NCBI GenBank assembly: GCA_903916735.1
Contig: CAIWXX010000120.1
Location: 1-64,000, forward strand
Source of the DNA: an uncultured Acidobacteriota bacterium
Lineage (GTDB): Bacteria > Acidobacteriota > CAIWXX01
Length of the DNA: 64,000 bases
Direction of reading: 5' to 3'
Numbering within the stretch: position 1 is the first letter of the stretch; every line of letters starts with the position of its first letter. Shown here one piece after another: positions 1 through 8,642 of this stretch. Position numbers and translations under genes: made by a program. Under the pieces are notes generated by a model, which saw only the letters and a program-made list of their open reading frames with translations, did no database searches and was not told the origin of the DNA.

Positions 1-116
1 GGGATCGGTCGGCTTCCAGTCGATCTCGATGCCGGGGAACTGGCGCGCGAGTTCCTCCATGATGGGCTTGAGGGCCCCGGGTTGCGCGATCTCGGTCGAA
101 TCGACATGAAGTACTT
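1..116 (-). other. Coding-like fragment abutting the CRISPR array, runs off the window
   Basis: Read on the minus strand this stretch is open in one frame to the window edge and looks coding. It has an acidic/hydrophobic helix (KPIMEELARQFPGIEIDW) and no stop. The frame continues open into the first repeat, where a TTG lies at 121-123. A spacer here is about 34 nt, so this cannot be one more spacer, and no repeat is recognisable in it. It may be the tail region of a neighbouring gene reached directly at the distal end of the array, or an assembly join. The family is not recognised; a loose resemblance to the C-terminal part of Nif3-like proteins is a guess only. Confidence 0.25.
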
Positions 117-477
117 GTTTCAATCCACGCGCCCGCGTGGGGCGCGACTTGCCCGAAACGATAAGGAAATATGATGGCAAAAGTTTCAATCCACGCGCCC
201 GCGTGGGGCGCGACAGGAGGTGAACATGCTCTATGAACCGCTGAGGATGTTTCAATCCACGCGCCCGCGTGGGGCGCGACCTGCATGCCCGAGCGTACTT
301 CCGGATCCGCATAGTTTCAATCCACGCGCCCGCGTGGGGCGCGACAAGGATCTGAACGATCCTCGGATGTATGTTGCAGTTTCAATCCACGCGCCCGCGT
401 GGGGCGCGACCCTGTAGTCGAATGCGTTTCCCAATTGACCAACCGGTTTCAATCCACGCGCCCGCGTGGGGCGCGAC
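117..477 (-). CRISPR. Type I-C CRISPR array, 6 repeats and 5 spacers
   Basis: Six identical 32-nt repeats start at 117, 183, 249, 314, 379 and 446. Spacers are 34, 34, 33, 33 and 35 nt. On the minus strand each repeat begins GTCGCGCCCC and ends GGATTGAAAC, the usual form of type I-C repeats, with an internal palindrome (CCCACGC..GCGTGG) that would form the crRNA hairpin cut by Cas5c. The array therefore reads away from cas2, and the leader-proximal repeat is the one at 446-477. No repeat shows decay, which fits a small, young or recently shortened array. Short frames inside the array are artefacts of the repeat. Confidence 0.97.
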
Positions 478-735
478 CGTCAATTTCTATGTCAAACAAA
501 ACAAATTGCCAAAAAGGCTCTTTCCGCGTACCACCTGTTTAATCAATAGTAAAAAATGCCCATAACTACCAAATGGCGATTAATTGGCAGCATATCTGTG
601 ATTTAGAAAGCGCGCGAACACACTGGAGAAAGCGTGTCAGCTTCACGTTCGCGCAGCTCCAAAACCAGATCCACGAATGTGCCAACATTAAAAATCGCTT
701 AATATGCATCTTTTAGAAACTAGAAGTAAATGTCA
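478..735 (-). promoter_or_regulatory. CRISPR leader between cas2 and the array
   Basis: This 258-bp stretch is non-coding and AT-rich next to the array, in the position expected for the leader that promotes array transcription and guides spacer insertion. It contains one clear dyad, GCGCGAAC at 612-619 and GTTCGCGC at 647-654 (8-bp arms, 27-nt loop), 80-120 nt past the cas2 stop. The dyad could end cas transcription or be a leader structure; no U-run follows it on the minus strand. Confidence 0.7.
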
Positions 736-1026
736 CTACACCATCAACAGCCCTTCAGGATCATAAGTTGGTTTTGCGCCAACGTGTTCGATGCGATTTT
801 TCCAGTTAGCTCCAAGAAAGTAATACCGTAAGCTGTCAACCCTTTTATCAATTTCCTTTTCAAGTTGCGACTTGAGCATGGTCCATTGGACCGGGTCGAC
901 AAGGCACTCGAATACTGAATATTGCACGCGCTGTCCGCTGTTTTGGCAAAGTTTCGCCACGCGACGCAAGCGCCTTTTTCCGCCCTCACATTCCGTCGAC
1001 ACATCATAAGAAACAAGCACCATCAT
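736..1026 (-). CDS. cas2: CRISPR-associated endoribonuclease/integration subunit Cas2 (type I-C)
   Basis: The product is 96 aa, the usual Cas2 size. It opens with MMVLVSYDVST, the ferredoxin-fold first strand carrying the conserved Asp of Cas2. Cas2 bridges two Cas1 dimers in the spacer-integration complex. A GTG at 1044 would add six residues, but the sequence GGAGG at about 1039-1043 is a good Shine-Dalgarno for the ATG at 1026, so that start is chosen. The gene is the last of the cas operon, starts 8 nt after cas1 ends, and is followed by the leader and array. Confidence 0.93.
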   Translation of the reverse strand: MMVLVSYDVSTECEGGKRRLRRVAKLCQNSGQRVQYSVFECLVDPVQWTMLKSQLEKEIDKRVDSLRYYFLGANWKNRIEHVGAKPTYDPEGLLMV

Positions 1027-1034
1027 GATGATCG

Positions 1035-2066
1035 CTACCTCCACAAAAATGCCGGATAATCATCCAAATCGCCTCTTAAAAAACGCGCCAAAAGAAGCGC
1101 CTGCACAAAGGGTACTAACCCAATTTCGATTTTCTCGTCCAGAAACGGATGAACGAGCATTTCTCGCTTCCTCTCCTGCCATGCCGAGAGCACTGTTTTC
1201 CGCGCATCATCTTCAAGAAGTACTGCTCCTGATTCAGTCATCTTGAAGTCTTCAGTTTTAAGTTGACTGCGATTAACAAGAGATAATGTCAGTCGATCAG
1301 CCAAAACCGGACGTAATTCCTCCATCAGGTCAAGTGCGAGACTCGGACGACCCGGGCGATCTCGATGCAAGAATCCCACCGCGGGATCGAGTCCTACCGT
1401 CTCACAAGCGGAAGTGACATCATGGACTAAAAGTGTATATAAAAAAGACAATATTGCATTGATGGGATCAAGAGGCGGACGTCTGCTGCGTTCATTAAAG
1501 ATGAAATCCTTTTTCTGCGCCACAATCAGATGATCAAATACTCCAAAGTACCTATGTGCAGCTTCTCCTTCTCGGCCTCTCACCACATCAAGTTCCTCCA
1601 TATTTCCCAAACACTCAATAATTCCCGAAAGCGATTCAGCAGTTCTACGAATGTCATCGATACCCAATGCATTCGGATGATCTCGACACGTCCGTTGTAA
1701 TACGGTTCGGCAATTCGCGGTTTTTGCCGTAATAATGCGACGGGCAATCATAGCCGAGCGACTAGAATCTTCCGATGCGCTGTACTGAGCTTTGCGTAAT
1801 AAAACGTTTCCCGATACCGGACCAACTACCCGTGCCAAAAATTTACCGTTCTCACTAAGAAAAGATAGGAGCACTCCATTTTCCACACATAACGCCATGC
1901 ACGGCGGTGTCACGGTGACGACACCAAAACATACAACTCCTGAAAGCAGATGAATAGGCATTTTGAGAAGTGATTCTCCATTTTCGCAAATATCAATGGC
2001 TTCACCATCACGATGTAGCACAGCTCCTTGCACTGTGACAAAAAGGGTGTTCAAGAGTTTTCGCAT
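1035..2066 (-). CDS. cas1: CRISPR-associated integrase Cas1 (type I-C)
   Basis: The product is 343 aa from the chosen start MRKLLNTLFVTVQGAVLHRDG, which matches the N-terminus typical of type I-C Cas1. The longer frame from 2096 adds ten residues and has no support. The RBS AGGA lies just upstream of the ATG at 2066. The N-terminal beta domain is followed by the helical catalytic domain; the region around ARRIITAKTANCRTVL and the later HRDRPGRPSLALDLMEELRP segment carries the Glu/His/Asp metal ligands expected for Cas1. The start overlaps the end of cas4 by 16 bp, so translation is probably coupled. It integrates new spacers together with Cas2 and Cas4. Confidence 0.95.
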   Translation of the reverse strand: MRKLLNTLFVTVQGAVLHRDGEAIDICENGESLLKMPIHLLSGVVCFGVVTVTPPCMALCVENGVLLSFLSENGKFLARVVGPVSGNVLLRKAQYSASEDSSRSAMIARRIITAKTANCRTVLQRTCRDHPNALGIDDIRRTAESLSGIIECLGNMEELDVVRGREGEAAHRYFGVFDHLIVAQKKDFIFNERSRRPPLDPINAILSFLYTLLVHDVTSACETVGLDPAVGFLHRDRPGRPSLALDLMEELRPVLADRLTLSLVNRSQLKTEDFKMTESGAVLLEDDARKTVLSAWQERKREMLVHPFLDEKIEIGLVPFVQALLLARFLRGDLDDYPAFLWR

Positions 2067-2734
2067 GCTTTTTCCTGTGAGTAAAATTTCAACCAATAAC
2101 CACTACCGCCGCCTTTTTTGCTAAACGCCTTTGGCATGCAAAATTCGATTAATGAGCAGCTACTGCATTTGGATTCAAAATGTGGTTGGGGCGTCGTCAT
2201 CGACGTTAAAAGCGCCCGCATCTCTCCAATTGTCTTAATAGTTTGAGCGCGCAGCGATTCATTAATATCCACTGGTTCTCGATGAGATTTTTTCTCTTCA
2301 AACAGATAAGCGGTTGTTATGGAACATCCGAACATTTGTTCTAAACATAAAGTCTGAGCACAAAGTTGGACCTGGTAGGCCAGTTTTTCCTTCGCAGCTC
2401 CTCGCTTGAATTCGACAGGAACAATGCGATACCGATCTTGTCGGGCGATGTATGGTATCCTGACGCCTTTTTCATCTCGGATAAACTCAACAAGATCGGC
2501 AAATCCCGTCAGGCCATAGGTTCTTGAAGTAAGTTGAAGACGATAGGCTCGATAGATCTCGGATCTTTTTTCATGATGTGATTTATCGACATTGATATGA
2601 CCAACCACGCCCTGTGCTGTCAATATATTGTCCATCCAAAGTCGCTCTAAATGGACCAACGCGCAACGACGCATGCAGTAGATAAAATGCTGCAGCGCAC
2701 TAATCGGAAGATAATCATCTTCGCAAAAAATCAT
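2051..2734 (-). CDS. cas4: CRISPR-associated exonuclease Cas4
   Basis: The product is 227 aa with a RecB-type nuclease core and the [4Fe-4S] cysteines of Cas4: one in YCMRRCALVH near residue 20 and a cluster CSSCSLIEFCMP near residue 190. The PVEFKRG motif at about residues 123-129 is the E-x-K nuclease motif of the family. In type I-C systems Cas4 trims and selects prespacers by PAM before Cas1-Cas2 integration. Its ATG overlaps the cas3 stop (ATGA), as expected in a tightly packed operon. Confidence 0.95.
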   Translation of the reverse strand: MIFCEDDYLPISALQHFIYCMRRCALVHLERLWMDNILTAQGVVGHINVDKSHHEKRSEIYRAYRLQLTSRTYGLTGFADLVEFIRDEKGVRIPYIARQDRYRIVPVEFKRGAAKEKLAYQVQLCAQTLCLEQMFGCSITTAYLFEEKKSHREPVDINESLRAQTIKTIGEMRALLTSMTTPQPHFESKCSSCSLIEFCMPKAFSKKGGGSGYWLKFYSQEKACENS

Positions 2735-4923
2735 AGGATGAATCCTCCCGAATTATGAAGCGCTTTTTCAATCGGCAGAATTCCGGCCATATGTCCAATA
2801 AACTCATCATATGGGTAATTCCAACGATACAAGCCAGGATAATTGGAAAATTCTTCAATTCGCATCGATTCGAGTCTATATCCCCAGATCTGGACAGAAC
2901 CGTTTTGTATTTCCCGCCAATCAACGCTTTTACGTTGTTCAAGCCTTTGAATAAGATCGCCATCCACTATAACGGTACGGGTGTCATTTGAAATGACGCG
3001 AAACTCCTTCTCAACCCGTGGAAAACGCATATTTTCTTCAGAAGTGCGAAGCGAATTAAGAAAGTCACCGGCCAGCCGAATTTCGCGCTTAAGTGCATCG
3101 GTGCATAGATCTATGGCGATGGCACTTTTAGCTTCACAATACTCCTTGAGAACCTGTGCCGCTTCCTTTACCCCAGGGTGTGCCTTAAGAAGGCCATTCT
3201 CAGCTAGGCGAATCGTCCAAACGTGTGCATTGGGAATTTCTCCGTGCCGATTGACTCGGCCAGCTGTCTGTAAAAGTGAAACCAATGAACACAGCTCTCG
3301 TATGCCGGTGCGGAAAGAGATGTTGACACCAGCCTCCACACAAGAGGTGGCGATCAACATCCAATTGGTGTCTTTTATATCATCCAATCGCTCTTTCACG
3401 TTTTTCAAGGTACGTTCTCGGTCTTTTGGGGCCAAAGCATTGGAAAGATGCTCAACCATATCTTTTCCAAATCTCTCTTTACAGGCAAGCGCAACGACGG
3501 CAGCACTCTGAACCGTATTGAGAATAACAATACGAGGCCCCGGAAGAGAAGCCGTCCATTCCACCAACTGTTCGGCGCTTTGTGGGCTTTCTTTGTAGCA
3601 ATACGTGACTCGCCCGACCTCATATGTTGAGAGTTGCCTACGCACATCATTATTCAGAATTTCCGGGACGATTGGTGGAGATTGATCAAATTCAGGAATC
3701 TGCCAAAAACGGTTGAGAGAACCGGAGGCCAGCACCCAATAGCATCCCCATTCTCCGCCAAAACTCTTTATCCAGCTCCATGCGAGAGGAAGGAGTTTGG
3801 CCGGAAGCGCCGCATGTGATTCATCTATGAAAACGGCGCTTCCAGGAAGATTGTGCAGTCGCCGCAAGGTAGATGGTGTGTTAGAAGCGAGGGTTTCGAA
3901 AAAGGATACAGCTGTTGTTACGACAATGGGTGCACTCCAGAGCATCGTCAGATGGCGGGTATGTATGTCCTGGAAATCGGCGCGATGATGCAATTCGGCG
4001 ACTATCTCTTCAGGATTTTCTCCGGGAAGAACCAATGCCTCACGATAAACCTTGACTGATTGTGTGATGATGTTGGTAAATGGCAAGATAACAAAGATCC
4101 GTCTAAGTTTCCGCTTCACAGCCTGTGCAAGCAAGTGCGCCATAACGGCGGTTGTTTTGCCAGTGCCCACAGGGCTGTCACAGGATGAGATTGCTGCATC
4201 AATATCCGTATCGCGACAGTTTCGATACATTTTTGAACGCAGATGCGAACGATCGTTTTTATCCTTTGCGAGTCCTTCGACATAAACATCAAGGGCTGCA
4301 AGTCGCTCTTTCGCTTGCAATTTGGGGGGTTCCTTCACACAGCATCCCCCATAATGAATCGCTGTATCGGTATGGTCGCCATCGACAAGACAGGAGAGAG
4401 CAAGCCGGAAGAAGAGAGGCGCATTACCAACAAGCTTATTGTCCGGTGCTTTTTTAAACGGCTGCTCAGACACCACTTGCCGGTGGAACTCCTGTAACTG
4501 TGATACCGATTTGTCAACATGCTCACGAACCGAGTCGTCGCGAAAAACACTTTTTTCCGAACGATTACTCTCCTCTACAAAATCAGGAAGACCAATATGG
4601 TGCGACCGAATCAATACCGCGCCAGGCGAGCATCCCATTTGATTAAGAAGGAAGGTTGTGCCTGCATCTGTATGCTGCACCGGCAGGCTTTTTGCCTTTT
4701 TCTTACCGGAAAGGACTTCCTGATTTTCATTATCCAACTTGCCAAGATCATGATATTCCGCGGCGAGGCGGACGATCTCTTGTAGGAGATCGCCATCAAA
4801 GGCGCTGAAAATCGCCGCCTCCTTGGCAGCGATGGTCGCTCTGGAGATGACGTTACACACATGGGCCGAATAACACTGAGCCGGGATTCCTTTTTCCTTG
4901 TTTTCGCTGTGAGCGAGCAGCAT
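2731..4923 (-). CDS. cas3: CRISPR-associated helicase-nuclease Cas3 with N-terminal HD domain
   Basis: The product is 730 aa. An HD nuclease domain (AAEYHDLGKLDNENQ, then VQHTDAG and IRSHHIGLPDF) occupies roughly residues 1-220. It is followed by a superfamily 2 helicase with Walker A SPVGTGKTTAV, a DExH box written FIDESHA, and motifs V/VI in SLLQTAGRVNRHG. Motif III reads LASGSLNRF where many relatives have an SAT triplet. Cas3 is recruited by Cascade to unwind and degrade the non-target strand. Start and stop are shared with neighbours: TAATG with cas7 and ATGA with cas4. Its place between cas7 and cas4 is unusual; in most I-C loci cas3 comes first. Confidence 0.95.
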   Translation of the reverse strand: MLLAHSENKEKGIPAQCYSAHVCNVISRATIAAKEAAIFSAFDGDLLQEIVRLAAEYHDLGKLDNENQEVLSGKKKAKSLPVQHTDAGTTFLLNQMGCSPGAVLIRSHHIGLPDFVEESNRSEKSVFRDDSVREHVDKSVSQLQEFHRQVVSEQPFKKAPDNKLVGNAPLFFRLALSCLVDGDHTDTAIHYGGCCVKEPPKLQAKERLAALDVYVEGLAKDKNDRSHLRSKMYRNCRDTDIDAAISSCDSPVGTGKTTAVMAHLLAQAVKRKLRRIFVILPFTNIITQSVKVYREALVLPGENPEEIVAELHHRADFQDIHTRHLTMLWSAPIVVTTAVSFFETLASNTPSTLRRLHNLPGSAVFIDESHAALPAKLLPLAWSWIKSFGGEWGCYWVLASGSLNRFWQIPEFDQSPPIVPEILNNDVRRQLSTYEVGRVTYCYKESPQSAEQLVEWTASLPGPRIVILNTVQSAAVVALACKERFGKDMVEHLSNALAPKDRERTLKNVKERLDDIKDTNWMLIATSCVEAGVNISFRTGIRELCSLVSLLQTAGRVNRHGEIPNAHVWTIRLAENGLLKAHPGVKEAAQVLKEYCEAKSAIAIDLCTDALKREIRLAGDFLNSLRTSEENMRFPRVEKEFRVISNDTRTVIVDGDLIQRLEQRKSVDWREIQNGSVQIWGYRLESMRIEEFSNYPGLYRWNYPYDEFIGHMAGILPIEKALHNSGGFIL

Positions 4924-5777
4924 TACGGATTTCCCAATAGATCCACGCAGCTAAAAAGTCTTTCATGCAGTTCGGTTGGAAGGCCGGCCGGCACGTCGTA
5001 ATCATCCCAAGAAGTCGATGATGCCAAAGGATCATTTCCTCTCCGCTTGGGTGACAACGCATCAATGAGCCGGTAGTCCGGGCAGCTACCAAGTGAATTC
5101 TTATGTTCCATAAACCAGGCATGGCGGAGGCGAACATCGGGACGGATGGCTGAACGGGTATGGTCATAGGAATAAGGAATTAGCGCCTTGAGCAATTCGA
5201 TGTCCTTTGCAGTACAGCCGGACTTATGGGCATTGCTCGGATTAATGTAGAATGGCATGAAATAAACGCCATGCTCAACCACACGGTAGGCAAGTGGCGC
5301 CATGCCTTGATTTTTCCCTTCTTCTACGCCCGCCTTGTTAGTGTTTGTATGTCGTTGGATTTGGATCTTCGCTATCGAAAGCCCCATCACAAATTGAGCA
5401 ACGCCTGTTTTGATCGTTCCCTTATCCATTTTTTCTTCCAAAAAGGTATTGCCAAAAAGGCGCCCATCCCAATATTTTATTACAAATCGTCCATCCTTCA
5501 ATTCCACCTCGATTGTTTTGCGGTCTCGACCACGTGATTCAAGAATCCTGTATTCCTCGGGATCGAGTTTGAGATTCTTGCAGACCGCCTTGAAAACCGG
5601 CCCCTCCGCATCCTCAACCAGATCACGCAGCTTGCGTTTAAAAGAAACCGGAGATATTTCTCCAAGACCGTTGGGACGTTGACGAGGATCGCTTTCTCGA
5701 TCCGGATCGCCATTTGGATTAGAATTAACGACTTCGATTATTAAAAGCCCTGTTGCACGTTTGATTTCTTCGTTCAT
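4923..5777 (-). CDS. cas7: Cascade backbone protein Cas7 (Csd2 family, type I-C)
   Basis: The product is 284 aa. It has the Csd2/Csh2 signature near the N-terminus (EVVNSNPNGDPDRESDPRQR) and a central RLFGNTF segment typical of the RAMP fold. Several copies line the crRNA to form the backbone of the type I-C Cascade. The gene starts 17 nt after cas8c and its stop overlaps the cas3 start codon. Confidence 0.95.
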   Translation of the reverse strand: MNEEIKRATGLLIIEVVNSNPNGDPDRESDPRQRPNGLGEISPVSFKRKLRDLVEDAEGPVFKAVCKNLKLDPEEYRILESRGRDRKTIEVELKDGRFVIKYWDGRLFGNTFLEEKMDKGTIKTGVAQFVMGLSIAKIQIQRHTNTNKAGVEEGKNQGMAPLAYRVVEHGVYFMPFYINPSNAHKSGCTAKDIELLKALIPYSYDHTRSAIRPDVRLRHAWFMEHKNSLGSCPDYRLIDALSPKRRGNDPLASSTSWDDYDVPAGLPTELHERLFSCVDLLGNP

Positions 5778-5794
5778 TTTTCTATTCCTTTGAA

Positions 5795-6184
5795 TTAATT
5801 ATTTTCCAGTAAAGATGTGTCACCTTTTTTCGGATGCGCAGCAAGGTAACCAAGAAGAAGCTGAGCGCGTTCTGCGTCGTTGAATCGTGATGGGAGTTCC
5901 AGTTTTGCAAGTTGTGAAGCTGTATCTCCAAAAAGGCCGATGAAATAGCCAACAAGTTTTCCGCTTTCTGCTCCTCGAAATGTCTGTGCCCACCCATAGT
6001 ATGGCTTGATACGTAAAGCCAATTGGGAAAGCGCCTGAACAGGACTGTCAAGAGCAGCGGTCATCAGCGTGTTGCCGACCAATTGTGGCGGCAGCTTGTT
6101 GTCACGCATTTCTTTGCAGTAAAGTGCATGGAGCTCATCGGCAAGCTTGAGCATTTTGCCGACGAGGAATGGCGCGTTATTCAT
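5795..6184 (-). CDS. cas11: Predicted Cas11c small subunit from an internal start inside cas8c
   Basis: The last 129 codons of cas8c are preceded by a textbook ribosome-binding site: on the minus strand AAAGGAG, then AGTTAC, then ATG at 6184. The product would begin MNNAPFLVGKMLKLADELHA and be almost wholly helical, the size and fold expected for the small subunit. Internal translation of Cas11 from cas8c is established for other type I-C systems; that it happens here is inferred from the SD and its spacing. Cas11 would form the belly of Cascade and hold the non-target strand. The same codons also form the C-terminal domain of full-length Cas8c. Confidence 0.75.
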   Translation of the reverse strand: MNNAPFLVGKMLKLADELHALYCKEMRDNKLPPQLVGNTLMTAALDSPVQALSQLALRIKPYYGWAQTFRGAESGKLVGYFIGLFGDTASQLAKLELPSRFNDAERAQLLLGYLAAHPKKGDTSLLENN

Positions 6185-7882
6185 GTAACTCTCCTTTCTG
6201 ACACCAAGTTTGTGGAGCAAGAGCCCCAGTATTGAAGGCACCAGCAATTTATGGGCATCGTATCCATTGATAACAGAAATGATCTCGCCTTTATGCTGTA
6301 CATGAGCTAGTGATAGAAGTAATCCTTTCCCATTTTGAAGAAGAACAGCAAGGAGGTGCGGCACAAACCGTTTTGGTTGTTCATCGAGTAATAATTCGAT
6401 TCCTTGAGCACTTATGACAGCGTGGGTTTCACATTCGGTTGTGCCGTCTTGTTTCCATACCCGGTTGAGACATGATGCAACCTGCAATGGAAAGGGTATT
6501 TTCGGCTCAACCATAACCCATTCACCTTTCTTGCCGCTCCATGCGCGAAAATGGATCTCTGGGATGTTCGCACATCCTCTTTCCCATTCCTGCGCTGCAA
6601 CCACAAGCCGTTGAGCAGTGTAGTTGCGATGGAAGACGACTTTAGTGCGCGCCTTATCCATTTTCTTGAGTGAGAAGACTCGTAGTTCCATTTTATTGAG
6701 ATCTTTCGATAAGCCTTTTAAGCCCCGAATCACATCGCGTGCCGCGTTGGCGAAGCGTGCTCCCGTATCATCAGTCTTCTTCGCTCCAAAACAGGATGCA
6801 AGTTTGAGAGGAATTTTTGGAAGTGTTTCAGGATAGGCAAAGAGAAGTTCTTTTGCGTCGGCTCGTCCCCATGTTTCACCTTCTCTGGTTTCATCACCCA
6901 ACCATTCAAGTGCGCCCTTCACCCGTTTTCGGCTTTCTTTTCCAATGGGAAATGATATCGCATTTATTGTTCGGTAGCGATGTTGACAGGATGATTCACT
7001 ATTCATGGCGCGGAGTTTCACATCGGCAATGATAGGGAGTCTGACACTTGGCAGCTTGTCCTCACACTCCAAAGCTGGGTTACCGAAGGCGTCGATTGAT
7101 TTTGACGTATCTCCAATTCGCCTGCCTTTTGTCATTTCAATGTTTACTCGCTCGATACAATCCTTACTTGCCACTGAGTAATTCCGCCAATCCGAAATGT
7201 CGAGAAACACAGAAACCGAGCCGCGATCATTCTTGGGGTTTTTGTCGATGCTTCCAGCATGCACCAGCACCGGCAGCGCCGTTTTGACTGATTCTCTTTG
7301 CTCGATCATTGTCCAAAGGCGCGCTTCCAGAGCTTCTTGAAAGCTTTTTTCATAAGAGGCTATGAGGTCTATTTCTTCCATCACATGAGGAAATCGAATG
7401 ACGCGTCTAATTAATGTTTGCAATGCTAAAATGTCGGGCAGGCCTTCCAAATTGATGATCCCGAGAAGTTTTTGTGGTATTTCCTTGAGGCATTTGACAA
7501 GTTTTGCAGCGATTTTTTTATCCCAATTGTCATTCGATTCATTGCACCAGCTTTTTAGAAGCGTGACATCAACTGTCTGCTTGCCATCACGCCACGCCTT
7601 CAGTTGCTTTTTCTGCTCTTCATCAATAATTCGATAGAGTGGCTGGATATTAAAACCAGGGAAGGAATTGCCGTTGCTCGGTTCCCACTTCCGAAGAATT
7701 GTGATTAGATTCTCATTGATTGTATCCAGAGAATTTACCGCTCCGTTTTCGGCGATGGAAATTCGATAGCAAGGTTTTTTATCCGTAGCTTTTGGCAATA
7801 GTTTCAATTGTGGATGCCACTCCTTAGGAGCAATTCCTGCACTGTCCAAGGCCGCAGCCAGTTGACACAACTCATTCAGCAT
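5795..7882 (-). CDS. cas8c: Cascade large subunit Cas8c (Csd1 family)
   Basis: The product is 695 aa, Csd1/Cas8c-like by position and content, and somewhat longer than the roughly 600 aa of well-known members. Family landmarks include the AVNSLDTINENL segment and the repeated IRVIRFPH region. In type I-C, Cas8c recognises the PAM and starts R-loop formation. The start ATG overlaps the cas5 stop by 11 bp and is preceded by GGAGGGAGG. The 3' end contains an in-frame internal start for Cas11, listed separately. No frameshift is visible, so the extra length appears genuine. Confidence 0.9.
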   Translation of the reverse strand: MLNELCQLAAALDSAGIAPKEWHPQLKLLPKATDKKPCYRISIAENGAVNSLDTINENLITILRKWEPSNGNSFPGFNIQPLYRIIDEEQKKQLKAWRDGKQTVDVTLLKSWCNESNDNWDKKIAAKLVKCLKEIPQKLLGIINLEGLPDILALQTLIRRVIRFPHVMEEIDLIASYEKSFQEALEARLWTMIEQRESVKTALPVLVHAGSIDKNPKNDRGSVSVFLDISDWRNYSVASKDCIERVNIEMTKGRRIGDTSKSIDAFGNPALECEDKLPSVRLPIIADVKLRAMNSESSCQHRYRTINAISFPIGKESRKRVKGALEWLGDETREGETWGRADAKELLFAYPETLPKIPLKLASCFGAKKTDDTGARFANAARDVIRGLKGLSKDLNKMELRVFSLKKMDKARTKVVFHRNYTAQRLVVAAQEWERGCANIPEIHFRAWSGKKGEWVMVEPKIPFPLQVASCLNRVWKQDGTTECETHAVISAQGIELLLDEQPKRFVPHLLAVLLQNGKGLLLSLAHVQHKGEIISVINGYDAHKLLVPSILGLLLHKLGVRKESYMNNAPFLVGKMLKLADELHALYCKEMRDNKLPPQLVGNTLMTAALDSPVQALSQLALRIKPYYGWAQTFRGAESGKLVGYFIGLFGDTASQLAKLELPSRFNDAERAQLLLGYLAAHPKKGDTSLLENN

Positions 7883-8549
7883 CGGTTTCCTCCCTCCGTG
7901 GAAACTCCAAAATTCCTTGTGCTATGGCAACATTTTGATCGTATAAAAACGAGACATCAGAGGCATACCCATTGGAAAAGACCTCCCTCAACATGGAGGG
8001 GAGAGCAATATTGATGTCGCTCTGTATCATCGTCGAATCACGAAAGGGACCAAAATAGCTAGGCCCAAATTCTTTCCACCCTAAAAATGGAATAGAAAAA
8101 CATTGTCCTCGCTTCAATCGACGGTGGAAAATCTCTTGATATGCATGACCTGGAGAGGTCGTTTGTGTGTCCCAGTTACGTGCAGCACCGGGAAACCCTG
8201 ATTGTTGTTTTATCTCTCTAGCCACCGGCTTCACTTCCGCATAGAATCGATAGCACACATCTATTAGCACCGTGGCAAGAAGTTGAAACCCACCACCGGT
8301 AGCAACAACGCCCGATTTCCTTAGTGGTCCACCATAATTGGTTTGATAGTTGTGGTACTGTAGTGGTGCGCAAATTTCAACTTTTGTAGGAAAAACCTGC
8401 ACTGCCGGACCCCAGTGAATTGACTCAAAGATTCCCTTCACAGCTGAATATGTAGGCGCTGGATAACTAACAGGACAGTCACCTGTATCCGGTCGAGTCC
8501 ACATGGCAGTAAACCCCGATATTTCCAGTGAAATGGGATATCGTTTCAT
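7872..8549 (-). CDS. cas5: crRNA-processing nuclease and Cascade subunit Cas5c
   Basis: The product is 225 aa. Type I-C lacks Cas6, and Cas5c cuts the pre-crRNA at the base of the repeat hairpin and stays on the 5' handle. Visible features are the N-terminal RAMP strand (YPISLEISGFTAMWTRPDTG), the SYPAPTYSAVKGIFESIHW motif typical of Cas5 (PS/AxxGLL-like region), and a C-terminal glycine-rich loop (FLGWKEF). It is the first gene of the operon. Its ATG follows a perfect Shine-Dalgarno AAGGAGGT with 3-nt spacing and a sigma70-like promoter 65-93 nt upstream. Confidence 0.94.
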   Translation of the reverse strand: MKRYPISLEISGFTAMWTRPDTGDCPVSYPAPTYSAVKGIFESIHWGPAVQVFPTKVEICAPLQYHNYQTNYGGPLRKSGVVATGGGFQLLATVLIDVCYRFYAEVKPVAREIKQQSGFPGAARNWDTQTTSPGHAYQEIFHRRLKRGQCFSIPFLGWKEFGPSYFGPFRDSTMIQSDINIALPSMLREVFSNGYASDVSFLYDQNVAIAQGILEFPRREETDAE

Positions 8550-8613
8550 GACACCTCCTTAGCAGCAATTCATCACACGAGGTTGAGCGCGATTGATAAT
8601 TTACTCTGCTGTT

Positions 8614-8642
8614 AGGATAGTCATATACTGCAATCATTTCAA
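8614..8642 (-). promoter_or_regulatory. Putative sigma70-type promoter of the cas operon
   Basis: On the minus strand TTGAAA (8637-8642) is followed after 17 nt by TATCCT (8614-8619). Transcription would start near 8607, giving a leader of about 60 nt before the cas5 SD. The pattern is seen in the sequence; activity is inferred. Confidence 0.5.

Noticed and set aside
220-565. Three short frames across the CRISPR array
   Set aside because: Their translations are repeats of the same peptide derived from the 32-nt repeat; they are not genes.
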